Assembly: GCA_015490875.1 (NCBI GenBank)
Contig: WFWZ01000129.1
Span: forward strand, 1-64,000
Origin: Planctomycetaceae bacterium
GTDB lineage: Bacteria; Planctomycetota; Planctomycetia; Pirellulales; Pirellulaceae
Length of the DNA: 64,000 bases
Reading direction: 5' to 3'
Under the pieces are notes generated by a model that was not told where the DNA came from, searched no databases, and saw only the letters and a program-made list of their open reading frames with translations. Shown here one piece after another: positions 9,229 to 18,371 of this stretch. Position numbers and translations under genes: made by a program. The first letter of the stretch is position 1, and every line of letters starts with the position of its first letter.

Positions 9229-10638
9229 ATGACGGGGGAACAGAAGGAGTGGGTGCGCGTTGTCGAAGCGCGGGCTCCAGAGTCCATCGGCCGCGAGGTC
9301 CTTTTGCGAGGATGGGTGCGCACGCGTCGCGACTCGAAGGCCGGCTTCAGCTTTATCGAGATCAATGACGGCTCGTGCCTGGCCAATCTGCAGATCATCG
9401 CAGATGCCAAGCTGCCGAATTACGAATCGGATGTGAGGAAGCTGACCGCCGGCGCCAGTATCGAAGTGACCGGCACGATCCAGGCTTCGCAAGGGAAAGG
9501 ACAGGCGACCGAACTCGTGGCCGATTCCCTGACGGTTTGTGGCGAGGCCGATCCGGCCACGTATCCGCTCCAGAAGAAACGGCACTCGTTCGAGAAACTT
9601 CGGGAGTGGGCTCACTTGCGGCCGCGAACCAACACGTTCGGCGCGATCGCTCGAGTTCGCAACACCGTCTGCCGTGCGATTCATGACTTTTTCCAGGAGC
9701 GGGACTTTCTGTACGTTCACACGCCGATCATCACGACGAGCGATTGCGAAGGGGCGGGGCAGATGTTCCGCGTCACGACGCTCGATCTGGAGAATCCGCC
9801 TCGCGACGAGCAAGGCAAGATCGACTACCGACACGATTTCTTCGAACGTCCCAGCTACCTGACCGTCAGCGGGCAACTCGAAGCGGAAATCTACGCCACG
9901 GCTTTGAGTAAGGTCTACACGTTCGGTCCGACCTTTCGAGCGGAGAACTCGAATACGTCGCGTCACCTCGCCGAGTTTTGGATGATCGAGCCGGAAATGG
10001 CCTTTTACGACCTGCGCGACAACATGGACCTGGCCGAAGCGTTCCTCAAGTCGGTTTTCCAGCGAGTTCTCGAGTCGTGCGAGGAGGACATGGCCTTCTT
10101 TGCCAAACGGATCGAACCAGCGGCCGTCGACCGGCTCCAGGCGATCATCGACGCCGAATTCGTTCGGTTGCCATATACCGAAGCGATTGAGATGCTGCAA
10201 AAGAGCGGCCAGGCATTCGAGTTTCCGGCCGAGTGGGGAGCCGACTTGCAGTCGGAACATGAGCGGTATCTCACCGAACAGCAGTTTCAGCGACCGGTGA
10301 TCGTTTACGACTACCCGAGGACGATCAAACCGTTTTATATGAGGCTCAATGACGACGAAAAAACGGTGACCGCGATGGATGTGCTGGTGCCGGGCGTCGG
10401 AGAGATTATCGGGGGAAGCCAGCGTGAGGAGCGATTGGACGTGCTGCGCACGCGCATGGCTGATCAGGGACTCGACGAAGCCGACTACTGGTGGTACCTG
10501 GACCTGCGCCGCTTCGGAACGGTCCCGCATTCCGGCTTCGGATTGGGACTGGAGCGATTAGTGCAGTTCATCACCGGCATGCAAAACATCCGTGACGTGA
10601 TTCCCTTCCCGCGGACCCCCGGGAACGCGGAGTTCTAG
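9229..10638 (+). CDS. asnS: Asparaginyl-tRNA synthetase
   Basis: 469 residues, the normal length. It has an N-terminal OB-fold anticodon-binding domain ([20 protein letters not shown], about 23-42), a class-II core with motif 2 ([19 protein letters not shown]) and motif 3 ([15 protein letters not shown]) near the end, and the AsnRS-typical terminus [15 protein letters not shown]. It charges tRNA-Asn with asparagine. Together with lysS downstream it forms a pair of class-II synthetases on the same strand, separated by a 164-base gap that carries its own promoter. Confidence 0.97.
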   Translation: MTGEQKEWVRVVEARAPESIGREVLLRGWVRTRRDSKAGFSFIEINDGSCLANLQIIADAKLPNYESDVRKLTAGASIEVTGTIQASQGKGQATELVADSLTVCGEADPATYPLQKKRHSFEKLREWAHLRPRTNTFGAIARVRNTVCRAIHDFFQERDFLYVHTPIITTSDCEGAGQMFRVTTLDLENPPRDEQGKIDYRHDFFERPSYLTVSGQLEAEIYATALSKVYTFGPTFRAENSNTSRHLAEFWMIEPEMAFYDLRDNMDLAEAFLKSVFQRVLESCEEDMAFFAKRIEPAAVDRLQAIIDAEFVRLPYTEAIEMLQKSGQAFEFPAEWGADLQSEHERYLTEQQFQRPVIVYDYPRTIKPFYMRLNDDEKTVTAMDVLVPGVGEIIGGSQREERLDVLRTRMADQGLDEADYWWYLDLRRFGTVPHSGFGLGLERLVQFITGMQNIRDVIPFPRTPGNAEF

Positions 10639-10654
10639 CCGGAGTGGGTGGGCA

Positions 10655-10677
10655 GTGGGCGGAGGCAGCGCCCGCAC
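10655..10677 (+). terminator. Possible terminator after asnS
   Basis: GTGGGCG pairs with CGCCCGCAC (one bulged base) 16 bases after the asnS stop. There is no T-run, so it is only a weak candidate. Confidence 0.3.
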
Positions 10678-10698
10678 CACCCCGCGCTCCTATTGGAA

Positions 10699-10726
10699 TT
10701 GACCCCACCGGCCAGCCCACTAAAAT
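10699..10726 (+). promoter_or_regulatory. Sigma-70-type promoter for lysS
   Basis: TTGACC (10699-10704), a 16-base spacer and TAAAAT (10721-10726) match the -35 and -10 consensus at five of six positions each. Transcription would start near 10733, giving a leader of about 70 bases before lysS. Confidence 0.6.
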
Positions 10727-10802
10727 GCAGCCTTCGCGCTGATGACCGAACTTCGCGTTATCGCGGCGGCTTGCGGCCCCCGCCTTTCCACCCGCCTAAG
10801 AC

Positions 10803-12479
10803 GTGACCACGACCTTTCCCATGAGTGCCTCGCCACCGAAGCCCCGACCTGGCCTCCATGAGGCGTCTCGCCGCGAGAAGCTGGCGAAGATCGCGGAGAT
10901 GGGTATCGATCCGTGGGGAGGTCGGTTCGATGATCGGACGCCGATCGGCGACATCCGGGCCATGGCGAACCAGGTGGCGTACCACCTAGAAGACGGGACG
11001 AAGCTCCCTATTCCGCCCGAGGTGGGCCAACCCGACTTCAGCCTCAAGGAATGGAAAGCCCAGCAGGGGCAAGGCGAGCTGGTCGGGCCGCGCGTGCGAG
11101 CCGCCGGGCGGATCGTGCTGCAGCGCCGCACCGGAAAGCTGATCTTCGTCAACCTGCGGGACTGGACCGGAGAGATCCAACTCTTCATCGGGAAGAAGCA
11201 GGTTGGGGAGTCGGACTTCGAGCTGGCCAAACTTTTCGACCTGGGCGACCTCATCGGCGTCGACGGCATGCTGGCCTACACGAATACCGGTGAGCTGACG
11301 ATCTTCGCCGAAAAGCTCCACTTCCACGCCAAATCGCTTCAGCCGCCCCCGGAGAAGCACCACGGTTTGCATGATGCCGAACTCCGGCAACGCCTGCGAT
11401 ATCTCGACCTCTTCTACACCGAGGGAGTGCTCGAGCGGTTTCGCAAGCGAACACGCATCGTCCAATCGATCCGGCGCACATTGGACAACCAGGGATACTG
11501 CGAAGTCGAAGGACCGACGCTGCATGCCATTGCCGGAGGCGCCGCGGCCCGGCCCTTCATCACGCATCACAACGCTTTGGATCTCGACCTGTACATGAGA
11601 ATCGCCCTCGAACTCCACTTGAAGCGGCTGCTTGTCGGGGGCATGGAACGGGTCTATGAACTGGGGCGGGTTTACCGTAACGAAGGCATTAGTCCGCGGC
11701 ACAACCCCGAATTCACGATGCTCGAGGTCTACCAGGCCTATGGCGACTATCGAACGATGATGGAACTCACCGAGCAAATCTTGGTGGACGCCATCGAGGC
11801 TCTAGGCGGACAGTACCAAATCCCGTGGGGCGAGTCGACGATCGACTTCACGCCACCGTTCGCCCGCCGGACGTACGACGAGTTGCTGGCCGAGCATGCT
11901 CAGGTCGATCCGTCCGATCCGGTAGCCGTGTCGACAGTCGCTCGGTCTTTGGGATTCGAACCGGAAGGGAAGCATCCCGACGTCGTCAAGAACTTCGTCT
12001 TTGAAGAGCACGTCGAAGATCGGCTGAAGGGGCCGATCTTTGTGATCGACTACCCGGCGAGCATCTGTCCGCTGACGCGGCGCAAGCGAGACAATCCCGC
12101 AATTGCCGAACGATTCGAGCTCTTTATTGAGGGAATGGAAATCGCCAACGCATACACCGAGCTGAATGATCCCGACTTGCAGGAGGAGCTCTTCCGTACT
12201 CAGTTGGCCGGGTTGCCCGAAGAAGAGTCGATGGCCAAGATGGACCACGATTTCATCCGGGCCCTTCAGCACGGCATGCCGCCGGCCGGCGGCCTGGGAA
12301 TCGGTATCGACCGACTCGTCATGCTGCTGACGGGAGCTCGTTCGATTCGCGAAGTGATCCTCTTTCCGCTGCTGCGCCCCGAGACGCCCCGTCCGGGAGG
12401 TTCGGGAACTTCGGCCACTTCGGAAGGAGGAGCCGAACGGGTTGATGTGCAAGAGGAGCAGAAACCTCCGTCGTCGTGA
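10803..12479 (+). CDS. lysS: Lysyl-tRNA synthetase, class II
   Basis: 558 residues from a GTG at 10803, or 552 from the ATG at 10821; neither has a clear ribosome-binding site. An N-terminal OB fold (VRAAGRIVLQRRTGKLIFVNLRD) is followed by motif 1, motif 2 (VYELGRVYRNEGISPRHNPEF) and motif 3 (GLGIGIDRLVMLLTGARSIRE). It charges tRNA-Lys. The C-terminus extends about 35 residues past the usual end with a Gly/Ser/Glu/Pro-rich tail (PRPGGSGTSATSEGG) that looks disordered. Its promoter is visible at 10699-10726. Confidence 0.96.
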   Translation: MTTTFPMSASPPKPRPGLHEASRREKLAKIAEMGIDPWGGRFDDRTPIGDIRAMANQVAYHLEDGTKLPIPPEVGQPDFSLKEWKAQQGQGELVGPRVRAAGRIVLQRRTGKLIFVNLRDWTGEIQLFIGKKQVGESDFELAKLFDLGDLIGVDGMLAYTNTGELTIFAEKLHFHAKSLQPPPEKHHGLHDAELRQRLRYLDLFYTEGVLERFRKRTRIVQSIRRTLDNQGYCEVEGPTLHAIAGGAAARPFITHHNALDLDLYMRIALELHLKRLLVGGMERVYELGRVYRNEGISPRHNPEFTMLEVYQAYGDYRTMMELTEQILVDAIEALGGQYQIPWGESTIDFTPPFARRTYDELLAEHAQVDPSDPVAVSTVARSLGFEPEGKHPDVVKNFVFEEHVEDRLKGPIFVIDYPASICPLTRRKRDNPAIAERFELFIEGMEIANAYTELNDPDLQEELFRTQLAGLPEEESMAKMDHDFIRALQHGMPPAGGLGIGIDRLVMLLTGARSIREVILFPLLRPETPRPGGSGTSATSEGGAERVDVQEEQKPPSS

Positions 12480-12561
12480 GGATCGTTTGTTGCGAAAACA
12501 GCAAAGCGCCGCGTGAGGAAGACGCGGGGAATGGAATCGACACTACGCCAAAGGATGGGCC

Positions 12562-14139
12562 ATGTACAAGCTGCTTCTTTGCTGGCGGTATCTGAAATCC
12601 CGCCACATCGCGCTGGCCTCGGTGATCAGCGTGACACTCGGCGTCGCCACACTCATCATCGTCAACGCCGTGATGGCCGGCTTCAGCCGGGAAATGGAGA
12701 AAAGGCTCAACGGCATCCTTTCGGATCTCGTGTTCGAAAGCCACAGCCTTAGCGGCTTTCCCGACCCGGAGTGGCACATGGAACAGATCCGGCGCGAGCT
12801 GGGGGATGACGTGGTCGGCATGACGGCGACGGTGCACGTCCCGGCCATGATCAGCATTCCCGTCAACGGCCAGTACTTCAACCGGCAGATCACTGTTATC
12901 GGCATCGACCGGCAGACCTACGCTCAGGTCAGCGATTTCGCCCGGTTCCTGCTCCACCCCGAGAACCAAAAGCAGGTGTCGTTTGAACTCCGGGAGGCTG
13001 GATACGCGCCGGGCCGGCGAGACTTTCCCGACGCGGGATGGCACTACCGCCGCAATCGCGTCCGGTTCGAACGAGCACTCGAAGCGCAACGCCAACGCGA
13101 GGCGCAGCGCACCGGTGGCAGCATCCCGACTCCGCCGGCAGGCATTCCGGCGCCTCCCAGTAGCATGGCACCAAGTGACACGTCCTTGTCTCCCGACGGG
13201 GTTCCAGCGCCTCCTCCCGAGGCACCCGGTGGTACGCACGGTGAAACAGTCGACCCGCTTAAGGACCAATATCCGGGAATCATCCTGGGGATCGCCGTAT
13301 GCAGCCAGCGAGGCCGCGATGAGAAGGGGAATGTCCGAGATCTCTACTTCTGTCGCCCCGGGGATGACGTCATCTTGACACTCCCCAACGCCGGCAATCC
13401 GCCTCGGCCGATCGATGCCAAGTTCACGGTTGTCGATTTGTATGAATCGAAGATGAGCGAATACGACGCCAACTTCGCATTCGTCCCGTTGGACGTGTTG
13501 CAAGATCTTCGAGGCATGTTCGATCCGCAAAGCGGCAAGGTCGCGGTTACGTCGATCTTGATCAAACTCCGACCGGGCGCCAATCTCACTGCGGCACGCG
13601 ATAAACTTCGCCGCCGGTTCCCGATCGATCGCTATCCCTACCGGATCAGCACGTGGCGCGACTTGCAGGGACCGCTGCTCGCCGCCGTCGCCATGGAAAC
13701 AACGATCCTCAACATCCTTCTCTTTCTGATTATCGCTGTCGCCGGCTTCGGCATCCTCGGCATCTTCTCAATGATCGTGGTGGAGAAGACGAAGGATATC
13801 GGCATTCTCAAGTCGCTGGGAGCCGGACAGTACGGCATCATGAGCATCTTTCTCCAGTACGGCGTGGGGCTGGGAGTCGTCGGAGCGGGAATCGGAATGG
13901 TCTTGGGGCTCCTCTTCGTCCACTACATCAACGAGGTAGCCGATGTGCTGGCCTGGTTGTCCGGCCGGGAACTCTTCGATCCGACCGTCTATTACTTCCA
14001 GGTCATTCCCACGCGACTCGATCCGTTCACTGTCAGTTGGGTCGTGCTGGGAGCCATTTTGATCGCCGTGTTGGCGTCGGTCTTGCCGGCACGCAAAGCC
14101 GCGCGTTTGCATCCTGTGGAGGCCCTACGCTATGAGTAG
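12562..14139 (+). CDS. ABC transporter permease, LolC/LolE type
   Basis: 525 residues. The N-terminal cytoplasmic/TM1 region is YLKSRHIALASVISVTLGVATLIIVNAVMAGF. A large periplasmic domain follows, then three C-terminal helices (about 385-410, 430-455, 485-505), ending in the FtsX-type tail LPARKAARLHPVEALRYE. This is the architecture of LolC/E, which extract lipoproteins from the inner membrane. It is unusual in a Pro/Ser-rich insertion at about 190-230 (IPTPPAGIPAPPSS and VPAPPPEAPGG) inside the periplasmic domain. The stop overlaps the start of the ATPase gene by 8 bases, so they form one transporter. Confidence 0.88.
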   Translation: MYKLLLCWRYLKSRHIALASVISVTLGVATLIIVNAVMAGFSREMEKRLNGILSDLVFESHSLSGFPDPEWHMEQIRRELGDDVVGMTATVHVPAMISIPVNGQYFNRQITVIGIDRQTYAQVSDFARFLLHPENQKQVSFELREAGYAPGRRDFPDAGWHYRRNRVRFERALEAQRQREAQRTGGSIPTPPAGIPAPPSSMAPSDTSLSPDGVPAPPPEAPGGTHGETVDPLKDQYPGIILGIAVCSQRGRDEKGNVRDLYFCRPGDDVILTLPNAGNPPRPIDAKFTVVDLYESKMSEYDANFAFVPLDVLQDLRGMFDPQSGKVAVTSILIKLRPGANLTAARDKLRRRFPIDRYPYRISTWRDLQGPLLAAVAMETTILNILLFLIIAVAGFGILGIFSMIVVEKTKDIGILKSLGAGQYGIMSIFLQYGVGLGVVGAGIGMVLGLLFVHYINEVADVLAWLSGRELFDPTVYYFQVIPTRLDPFTVSWVVLGAILIAVLASVLPARKAARLHPVEALRYE

Positions 14140-14971
14140 CTCGACCAGCGGTTTTCGCTTTACCCAGCGAAGGTTGGCGCCGAGTTCCGGGGCAGTCGCG
14201 CCGCCGGGTGGTTTCGACGGCGAGACGAACGCTTCCCAGACGTCACCGACCAACGATACGGCCGGACCGGCATCCCGGACTGCCGTGGCGCGTGCTCTGT
14301 CGGTTCACAAGAGCTATTGGAAGGGGCCGCACGAAATCGAGGTCTTGCGCGGTGTCGATCTGACAATCTACGACGGCGAGTTTCTGGCGATCATCGGCCA
14401 AAGCGGCTCAGGGAAGAGCACGTTGCTCCACCTGCTCGGAACGCTCGATGTGCCCGACCGAGGCGAGATCCATTTCGACGGCCGGCGCGTCGACCATCTT
14501 CCCGCCTCGGGGCGCGACCGACTACGGAACGAGTCGATCGGCATGATCTTCCAGTTCTACCATCTCCTGCCGGAACTGACGGCGCTCGAAAACGTCCTCG
14601 TCCCCGCCATGATCGGCCGGAGTGTCTGGCGGTATCGACTCGAGCGGCGGACTTGGCGGCGTCGAGCCGAAGAGCTGCTCGATCAAGTCGGTTTGAGTCA
14701 TCGCCGGCACCACCGGCCTCGCGAACTCTCCGGTGGGGAAATGCAGCGAGCGGCCATTGCGAGGGCTCTCCTGACACGTCCGAGACTGCTTCTGGCCGAT
14801 GAACCGACGGGAAATCTCGATGAAGAGAATGGCCGGAGCATTCTGCGGCTGCTGCGCACCTTGAATGCCGAACACGACCTCACTATAGTCATGGTGACGC
14901 ACGATGCCTCCATTGCCAGCCAGGCCGACCGCACTGTGCGGTTGAGTCAGGGCCGAGTGCAAGGATGCTGA
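14132..14971 (+). CDS. ABC transporter ATP-binding protein, LolD type
   Basis: 279 residues. A 50-residue low-complexity N-terminal extension precedes a complete ATPase: Walker A GQSGSGKST, Q-loop MIFQFYHLLPELTALENV, signature LSGGEMQRAAIARAL, Walker B LLLADEPTGNLD and H-loop VMVTHD. The FQFYHLLPELTALENV region is typical of the MacB/LolD subfamily that partners with FtsX-like permeases. An 8-base overlap with the permease gene supports a LolCDE-like complex at the inner membrane. Confidence 0.9.
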   Translation: MSSSTSGFRFTQRRLAPSSGAVAPPGGFDGETNASQTSPTNDTAGPASRTAVARALSVHKSYWKGPHEIEVLRGVDLTIYDGEFLAIIGQSGSGKSTLLHLLGTLDVPDRGEIHFDGRRVDHLPASGRDRLRNESIGMIFQFYHLLPELTALENVLVPAMIGRSVWRYRLERRTWRRRAEELLDQVGLSHRRHHRPRELSGGEMQRAAIARALLTRPRLLLADEPTGNLDEENGRSILRLLRTLNAEHDLTIVMVTHDASIASQADRTVRLSQGRVQGC

Positions 14972-15013
14972 GATGCAGGAGGTGCCACTGGGGACGCGGG
15001 TCCAAAGTCTGCC

Positions 15014-15877
15014 ATGACATTGCAAGTAAACATCAACGGCACGTTGGTGCCGAAGGAAGACGCCAAGATCAGCGTCTTCGACCACGGTCTGCTCTATGGC
15101 GACGGCGTGTTCGAAGGAATGCGTTCCTATGGAGGCCGCGTGTTTCGGCTCGAGCAGCACCTGCGGCGGCTGTGGGATTCGGCTCGCGCCATATGCCTCG
15201 ACATCCCGATTTCCCGCGAGGAAATGGCCGACCGTGTCAACACGACGCTCCAAGCCAACGGAATCCAAGACGGCTATGTGCGGCTGATCGTCACGCGAGG
15301 AATCGGCACCTTGGGCCTCGATGCCCACCTCACGCGCGATCCCCAAGTGATCGTCATCACTGATCACATCGCCTTGTATCCTCGCGAGTACTACGACGAG
15401 GGGCTGAAGATCGTCACCGCCAGCACGGTGCGCAATCACCCGGGAGCTCTTAATCCTCGCATCAAGTCGCTTAACTACCTCAACAACATCCTCGCCAAGA
15501 TCGAAGGTCATCAAGCCGGGTGCGTCGAGGCTTTGATGCTCAATCATCTGGGAGAAGTCTCCGAGTGTACGGGAGACAACATTTTCCTCGTGCGCGACGG
15601 CATCCTGCGTACGCCTCCCATCTCTGCCGGCATCCTGGAAGGCGTCACTCGGCAAGCCGTGATCGAACTGGCCAAAGAGGAAGGGATTCCCGTCGAAGAG
15701 ATCACGTTGACCAGGCATGATGTCTACAGTGCCGACGAGTGTTTCTTGACGGGAAGCGCCGCGGAAGTCGTCCCCGTCGTCATGGTGGATGAACGGACGA
15801 TCGGAGAGGGCAAGCCGGGACCGATCACCCGGCGACTCATTGACCGCTTCCACCGCCTCGTGCGTTCCTCGGAGTAA
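15014..15877 (+). CDS. ilvE: Branched-chain amino acid aminotransferase (class IV, PLP)
   Basis: 287 residues. FDHGLLYGDGVFEGMR (about 22-37) is the class-IV N-terminal signature. The PLP lysine is probably K151 in PRIKSLNYLNNILAK, and phosphate-binding loops are EVSECTGDNIF and LTGSAAEVVPV. The length and motifs fit the short archaeal/planctomycete-type IlvE that makes Val, Leu and Ile from their 2-oxo acids; a D-amino-acid aminotransferase of the same fold cannot be excluded. The start ATG has no strong ribosome-binding site. It follows lolD by 42 bases and is followed by the methyltransferase after 5 bases. Confidence 0.9.
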   Translation: MTLQVNINGTLVPKEDAKISVFDHGLLYGDGVFEGMRSYGGRVFRLEQHLRRLWDSARAICLDIPISREEMADRVNTTLQANGIQDGYVRLIVTRGIGTLGLDAHLTRDPQVIVITDHIALYPREYYDEGLKIVTASTVRNHPGALNPRIKSLNYLNNILAKIEGHQAGCVEALMLNHLGEVSECTGDNIFLVRDGILRTPPISAGILEGVTRQAVIELAKEEGIPVEEITLTRHDVYSADECFLTGSAAEVVPVVMVDERTIGEGKPGPITRRLIDRFHRLVRSSE

Positions 15878-15882
15878 CTTCG

Positions 15883-16704
15883 ATGGCCGCTTCCCGAACG
15901 GTTCGGCTCGCAACGTGCTGTGCGCAGCTCGCGGCTGCCTGGCTGCTGACCCTATCACCCCTTGTCGCTCAATCGTCGCGGGAGACCGGCGAGCTGTTCC
16001 AAGACGGCAAAACCGCTCGAGCGTCGTCGACGGCTCCGGCGAATGACACGAAAACGTCCATCCCACCGGCTCGCCAAACGTACATGGGCCGGCGCATCGC
16101 TCGGACGATGAGCTACAAGGGAGCTCCGTGGCTGTTGCGCACCGAGCGAGAAAAGGAAGAGGCGTGTTCCCGCATGCTGCAGGAATTGCGGCTCGAGCCC
16201 GGCATGGTCGTCTGCGACCTCGGCTGCGGCAACGGCTTTTACACGCTCCGAATGGCGGATCTGGTGGGACGAAAAGGCCACGTCTTCGCCGTCGACATCC
16301 AGCCTCAGATGCTCGTATTGCTCCGCCAACGCATGGAAACGAAAGGCGTCACGAACGTCTCCCCGATTCTCGGTTCGATCCACGACCCTCGGCTGCCGGC
16401 ACAGACGGTGGATCTGATCTTGCTCGTGGATGTCTACCACGAGTTCTCTCATCCGGAGTTGATGTTGCAGGCGATGCGTCGAGCTCTGAAGGAGGATGGA
16501 GTCGTTGCCCTGCTGGAGTACCGCGCGGAGGATCCGATGGTGCCGATCAAGCCGCTACACAAGATGACCAAGAAACAGGCCATCGCCGAATTCTCCGCGA
16601 ACGGCTTCCGAGTCCGTCGTCAATTCGACGGCCTCCCGTGGCAGCACATGCTCATCTTCGAAAAAGACCCGCAGTGGTCGCCAAGGTCGGGTTCCAACCG
16701 TTAA
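15883..16704 (+). CDS. Secreted SAM-dependent methyltransferase
   Basis: 273 residues. An N-terminal hydrophobic stretch (VRLATCCAQLAAAWLLTLSPLVAQ) looks like a signal peptide or anchor. The remainder is a Rossmann-type methyltransferase: motif I VVCDLGCGNGFYTLRMA (about 109-125), VFAVDIQPQMLVLLRQRM, and the motif-IV region VDLILLVDVYHEFSHPE. A SAM enzyme carrying an export-like signal is unusual because SAM is cytoplasmic; the N-terminus may instead be a membrane anchor facing inward. The substrate is unknown. Only 5 bases separate it from ilvE. Confidence 0.82.
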   Translation: MAASRTVRLATCCAQLAAAWLLTLSPLVAQSSRETGELFQDGKTARASSTAPANDTKTSIPPARQTYMGRRIARTMSYKGAPWLLRTEREKEEACSRMLQELRLEPGMVVCDLGCGNGFYTLRMADLVGRKGHVFAVDIQPQMLVLLRQRMETKGVTNVSPILGSIHDPRLPAQTVDLILLVDVYHEFSHPELMLQAMRRALKEDGVVALLEYRAEDPMVPIKPLHKMTKKQAIAEFSANGFRVRRQFDGLPWQHMLIFEKDPQWSPRSGSNR

Positions 16705-16810
16705 CGTGCCCGGGGTAATCGTAAGCTGCTGACAGACGTGTGGGGCGCACGGGGGATGCTGTCGTGGGCGGTTCCGTGAATTGGGAGGGCGAGGCTTTCG
16801 CTGAGCCGTA

Positions 16811-16832
16811 TTGTGCCATAAACATGGCACAA
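16811..16832. terminator. Perfect inverted repeat between convergent genes
   Basis: TTGTGCCA, loop TAAACA, TGGCACAA forms an 8-bp perfect stem between the convergent methyltransferase and gltA. A second small hairpin, CCCTG-TAG-CAGGG, lies at 16866-16878. Either could end transcription in one or both directions; neither has a long T-run. Confidence 0.45.
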
Positions 16833-16880
16833 GGCACGACCTGACACATGTGCGGCGTAAGGTTTCCCTGTAGCAGGGTC

Positions 16881-18167
16881 TTATCGCCGGTCGATCGGTA
16901 CGAACTCGCGCTTTTGCGGCCCGGTATAGATCTGCCGGGGCCGGGCAATGCGTTTCTTGGGCGATTGGTGCATCTCGACCCATTGCGCGATCCAACCTGG
17001 CAGCCGTCCCATGGCAAAGAGCGCTGTGAACATCTGCACCGGAATCCCGATCGCTCGGTAAATGACGCCCGAGTAGAAGTCGACGTTGGGATAGAGGCGG
17101 CGTTCGATGAAGTACGGATCGTTCAAAGCGATCTCTTCAAGTTCCTGGGCGACTTCGAAGAGCGGGTCGCGAATGTGCATCTTGTTCAACAGGCGATCGC
17201 AGGCCGCTTTGATCAGTCGAGCACGAGGATCGTGGTTCTTGTAGACGCGATGGCCGAATCCCATCAGCCGGAAGCCGCTCTCTTTGTCCTTGGCCATGTC
17301 AACGTACTTCTTGACATTGCGGCCGTCCTCGATGATGCGGTTCAGCATGTTCACCACCGCTTCGTTGGCCCCTCCATGCAGTGGCCCCCACAGCGCGCAT
17401 ATTCCGGCGGCGATCGAGGCGAACAGATTGGCGTCCGAAGAGCCGACCATCCGCACCGTGGAGGTGCTGCAATTCTGCTCGTGATCGGCGTGGACGATCA
17501 GCAGCATGTTGAGCGCGCTGGCGTAGTCGGGATCGATCTCGTACGGTTCGCTGGGAACGGCAAACATCATGCGCAGGAAGTTTTCACAGTAGCTCAAGTC
17601 GTTCTTGGGATAGATGAACGGCTGGCCGATCGACTTCTTGTGGCTGTAGGCGGCGATCGTGGGAAGCTTGGCGAGGAGCCGGATCATGGAGATCTGGACC
17701 TGGTCCGGATCGTGCGGGTCGAGCGCGTCTTGGTAGAACGTCGAAAGCGCCGCGACGACGGATGACAAAATGGCCATCGGGTGAGCGTCGCGCGGGAAGC
17801 CGTCGTAGAAAGACCGCACATCCTCGTGCAACATCGTGTGCTGCCGAATCTTCCCCTGGAACTCCTCGAACTGCGCAGCGGTCGGCAGTTCGCCATAGAT
17901 CAAGAGATAACAGACCTCGAGGAAGTCGCACTGAGCGGCCAGATCTTCGATCGGGTAGCCCCGGTATCGAAGGACGCCTGCCTCGCCATCGAGATACGTA
18001 ATGGCACTGGTCGTCGACCCCGTGTTGACGAAACCCTCATCGAGTGTGATCAGGCCCGTCTGAGCTCGCAAGGAGGAGATGTCGATGGCCCGCTCCCCCT
18101 CCGTTCCCGTCACCACCGGAAACTCGACTTCCTGATCCCCCACGATGAGCCTGGCAGAGTCCGACAT
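16881..18167 (-). CDS. gltA: Citrate synthase
   Basis: 428 residues from ATG at 18167, preceded by AGGGAG; the longer reading to 18266 is not needed. The catalytic residues are all visible: His in WGPLHGGANEAV, His in GFGHRVYKNHDPRA and Asp in YPNVDFYSG. The N-terminal beta-rich segment (ARLIVGDQEVEFPVV) is that of the hexameric, type-II bacterial enzyme, which in other bacteria is inhibited by NADH. It condenses acetyl-CoA and oxaloacetate at the start of the TCA cycle. A promoter is visible upstream at 18272-18300. Confidence 0.97.
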   Translation of the reverse strand: MSDSARLIVGDQEVEFPVVTGTEGERAIDISSLRAQTGLITLDEGFVNTGSTTSAITYLDGEAGVLRYRGYPIEDLAAQCDFLEVCYLLIYGELPTAAQFEEFQGKIRQHTMLHEDVRSFYDGFPRDAHPMAILSSVVAALSTFYQDALDPHDPDQVQISMIRLLAKLPTIAAYSHKKSIGQPFIYPKNDLSYCENFLRMMFAVPSEPYEIDPDYASALNMLLIVHADHEQNCSTSTVRMVGSSDANLFASIAAGICALWGPLHGGANEAVVNMLNRIIEDGRNVKKYVDMAKDKESGFRLMGFGHRVYKNHDPRARLIKAACDRLLNKMHIRDPLFEVAQELEEIALNDPYFIERRLYPNVDFYSGVIYRAIGIPVQMFTALFAMGRLPGWIAQWVEMHQSPKKRIARPRQIYTGPQKREFVPIDRR

Positions 18168-18271
18168 CGCTACTCCCTGTTCAAGCAACAGTAGCCAAGT
18201 GATTGCGGCCAAACAACTTGACGTTGATCGGCATTTCGGCGAACGCCGCGTGCTAGCGTCCAGCACCCGGT

Positions 18272-18300
18272 AGTGTAGCGAGCGGCGGGGAGTTGATCAA
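18272..18300 (-). promoter_or_regulatory. Sigma-70-type promoter for gltA
   Basis: On the minus strand, TTGATC (18300-18295), a 17-base spacer and TACACT (18277-18272) give a -35/-10 pair matching four of six at each box. The start point would be near 18265, leaving a leader of about 100 bases. Confidence 0.45.
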
Positions 18301-18371
18301 TTCGCCGAACCGGCAGGGGAGAATCCCAGAGGAGCCGGCGAACGCATGCTCAACGCAGGAATTTCAGCCCA

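Noticed and set aside
8902-10530. Long minus-strand reading frame opposite asnS
   Set aside because: Antisense to a complete, motif-rich asnS; long shadow frames are expected in GC-rich genes, and its protein has no recognisable domain.
14522-16066. 514-residue minus-strand reading frame
   Set aside because: It is antisense to lolD and ilvE, both of which are complete with catalytic motifs.
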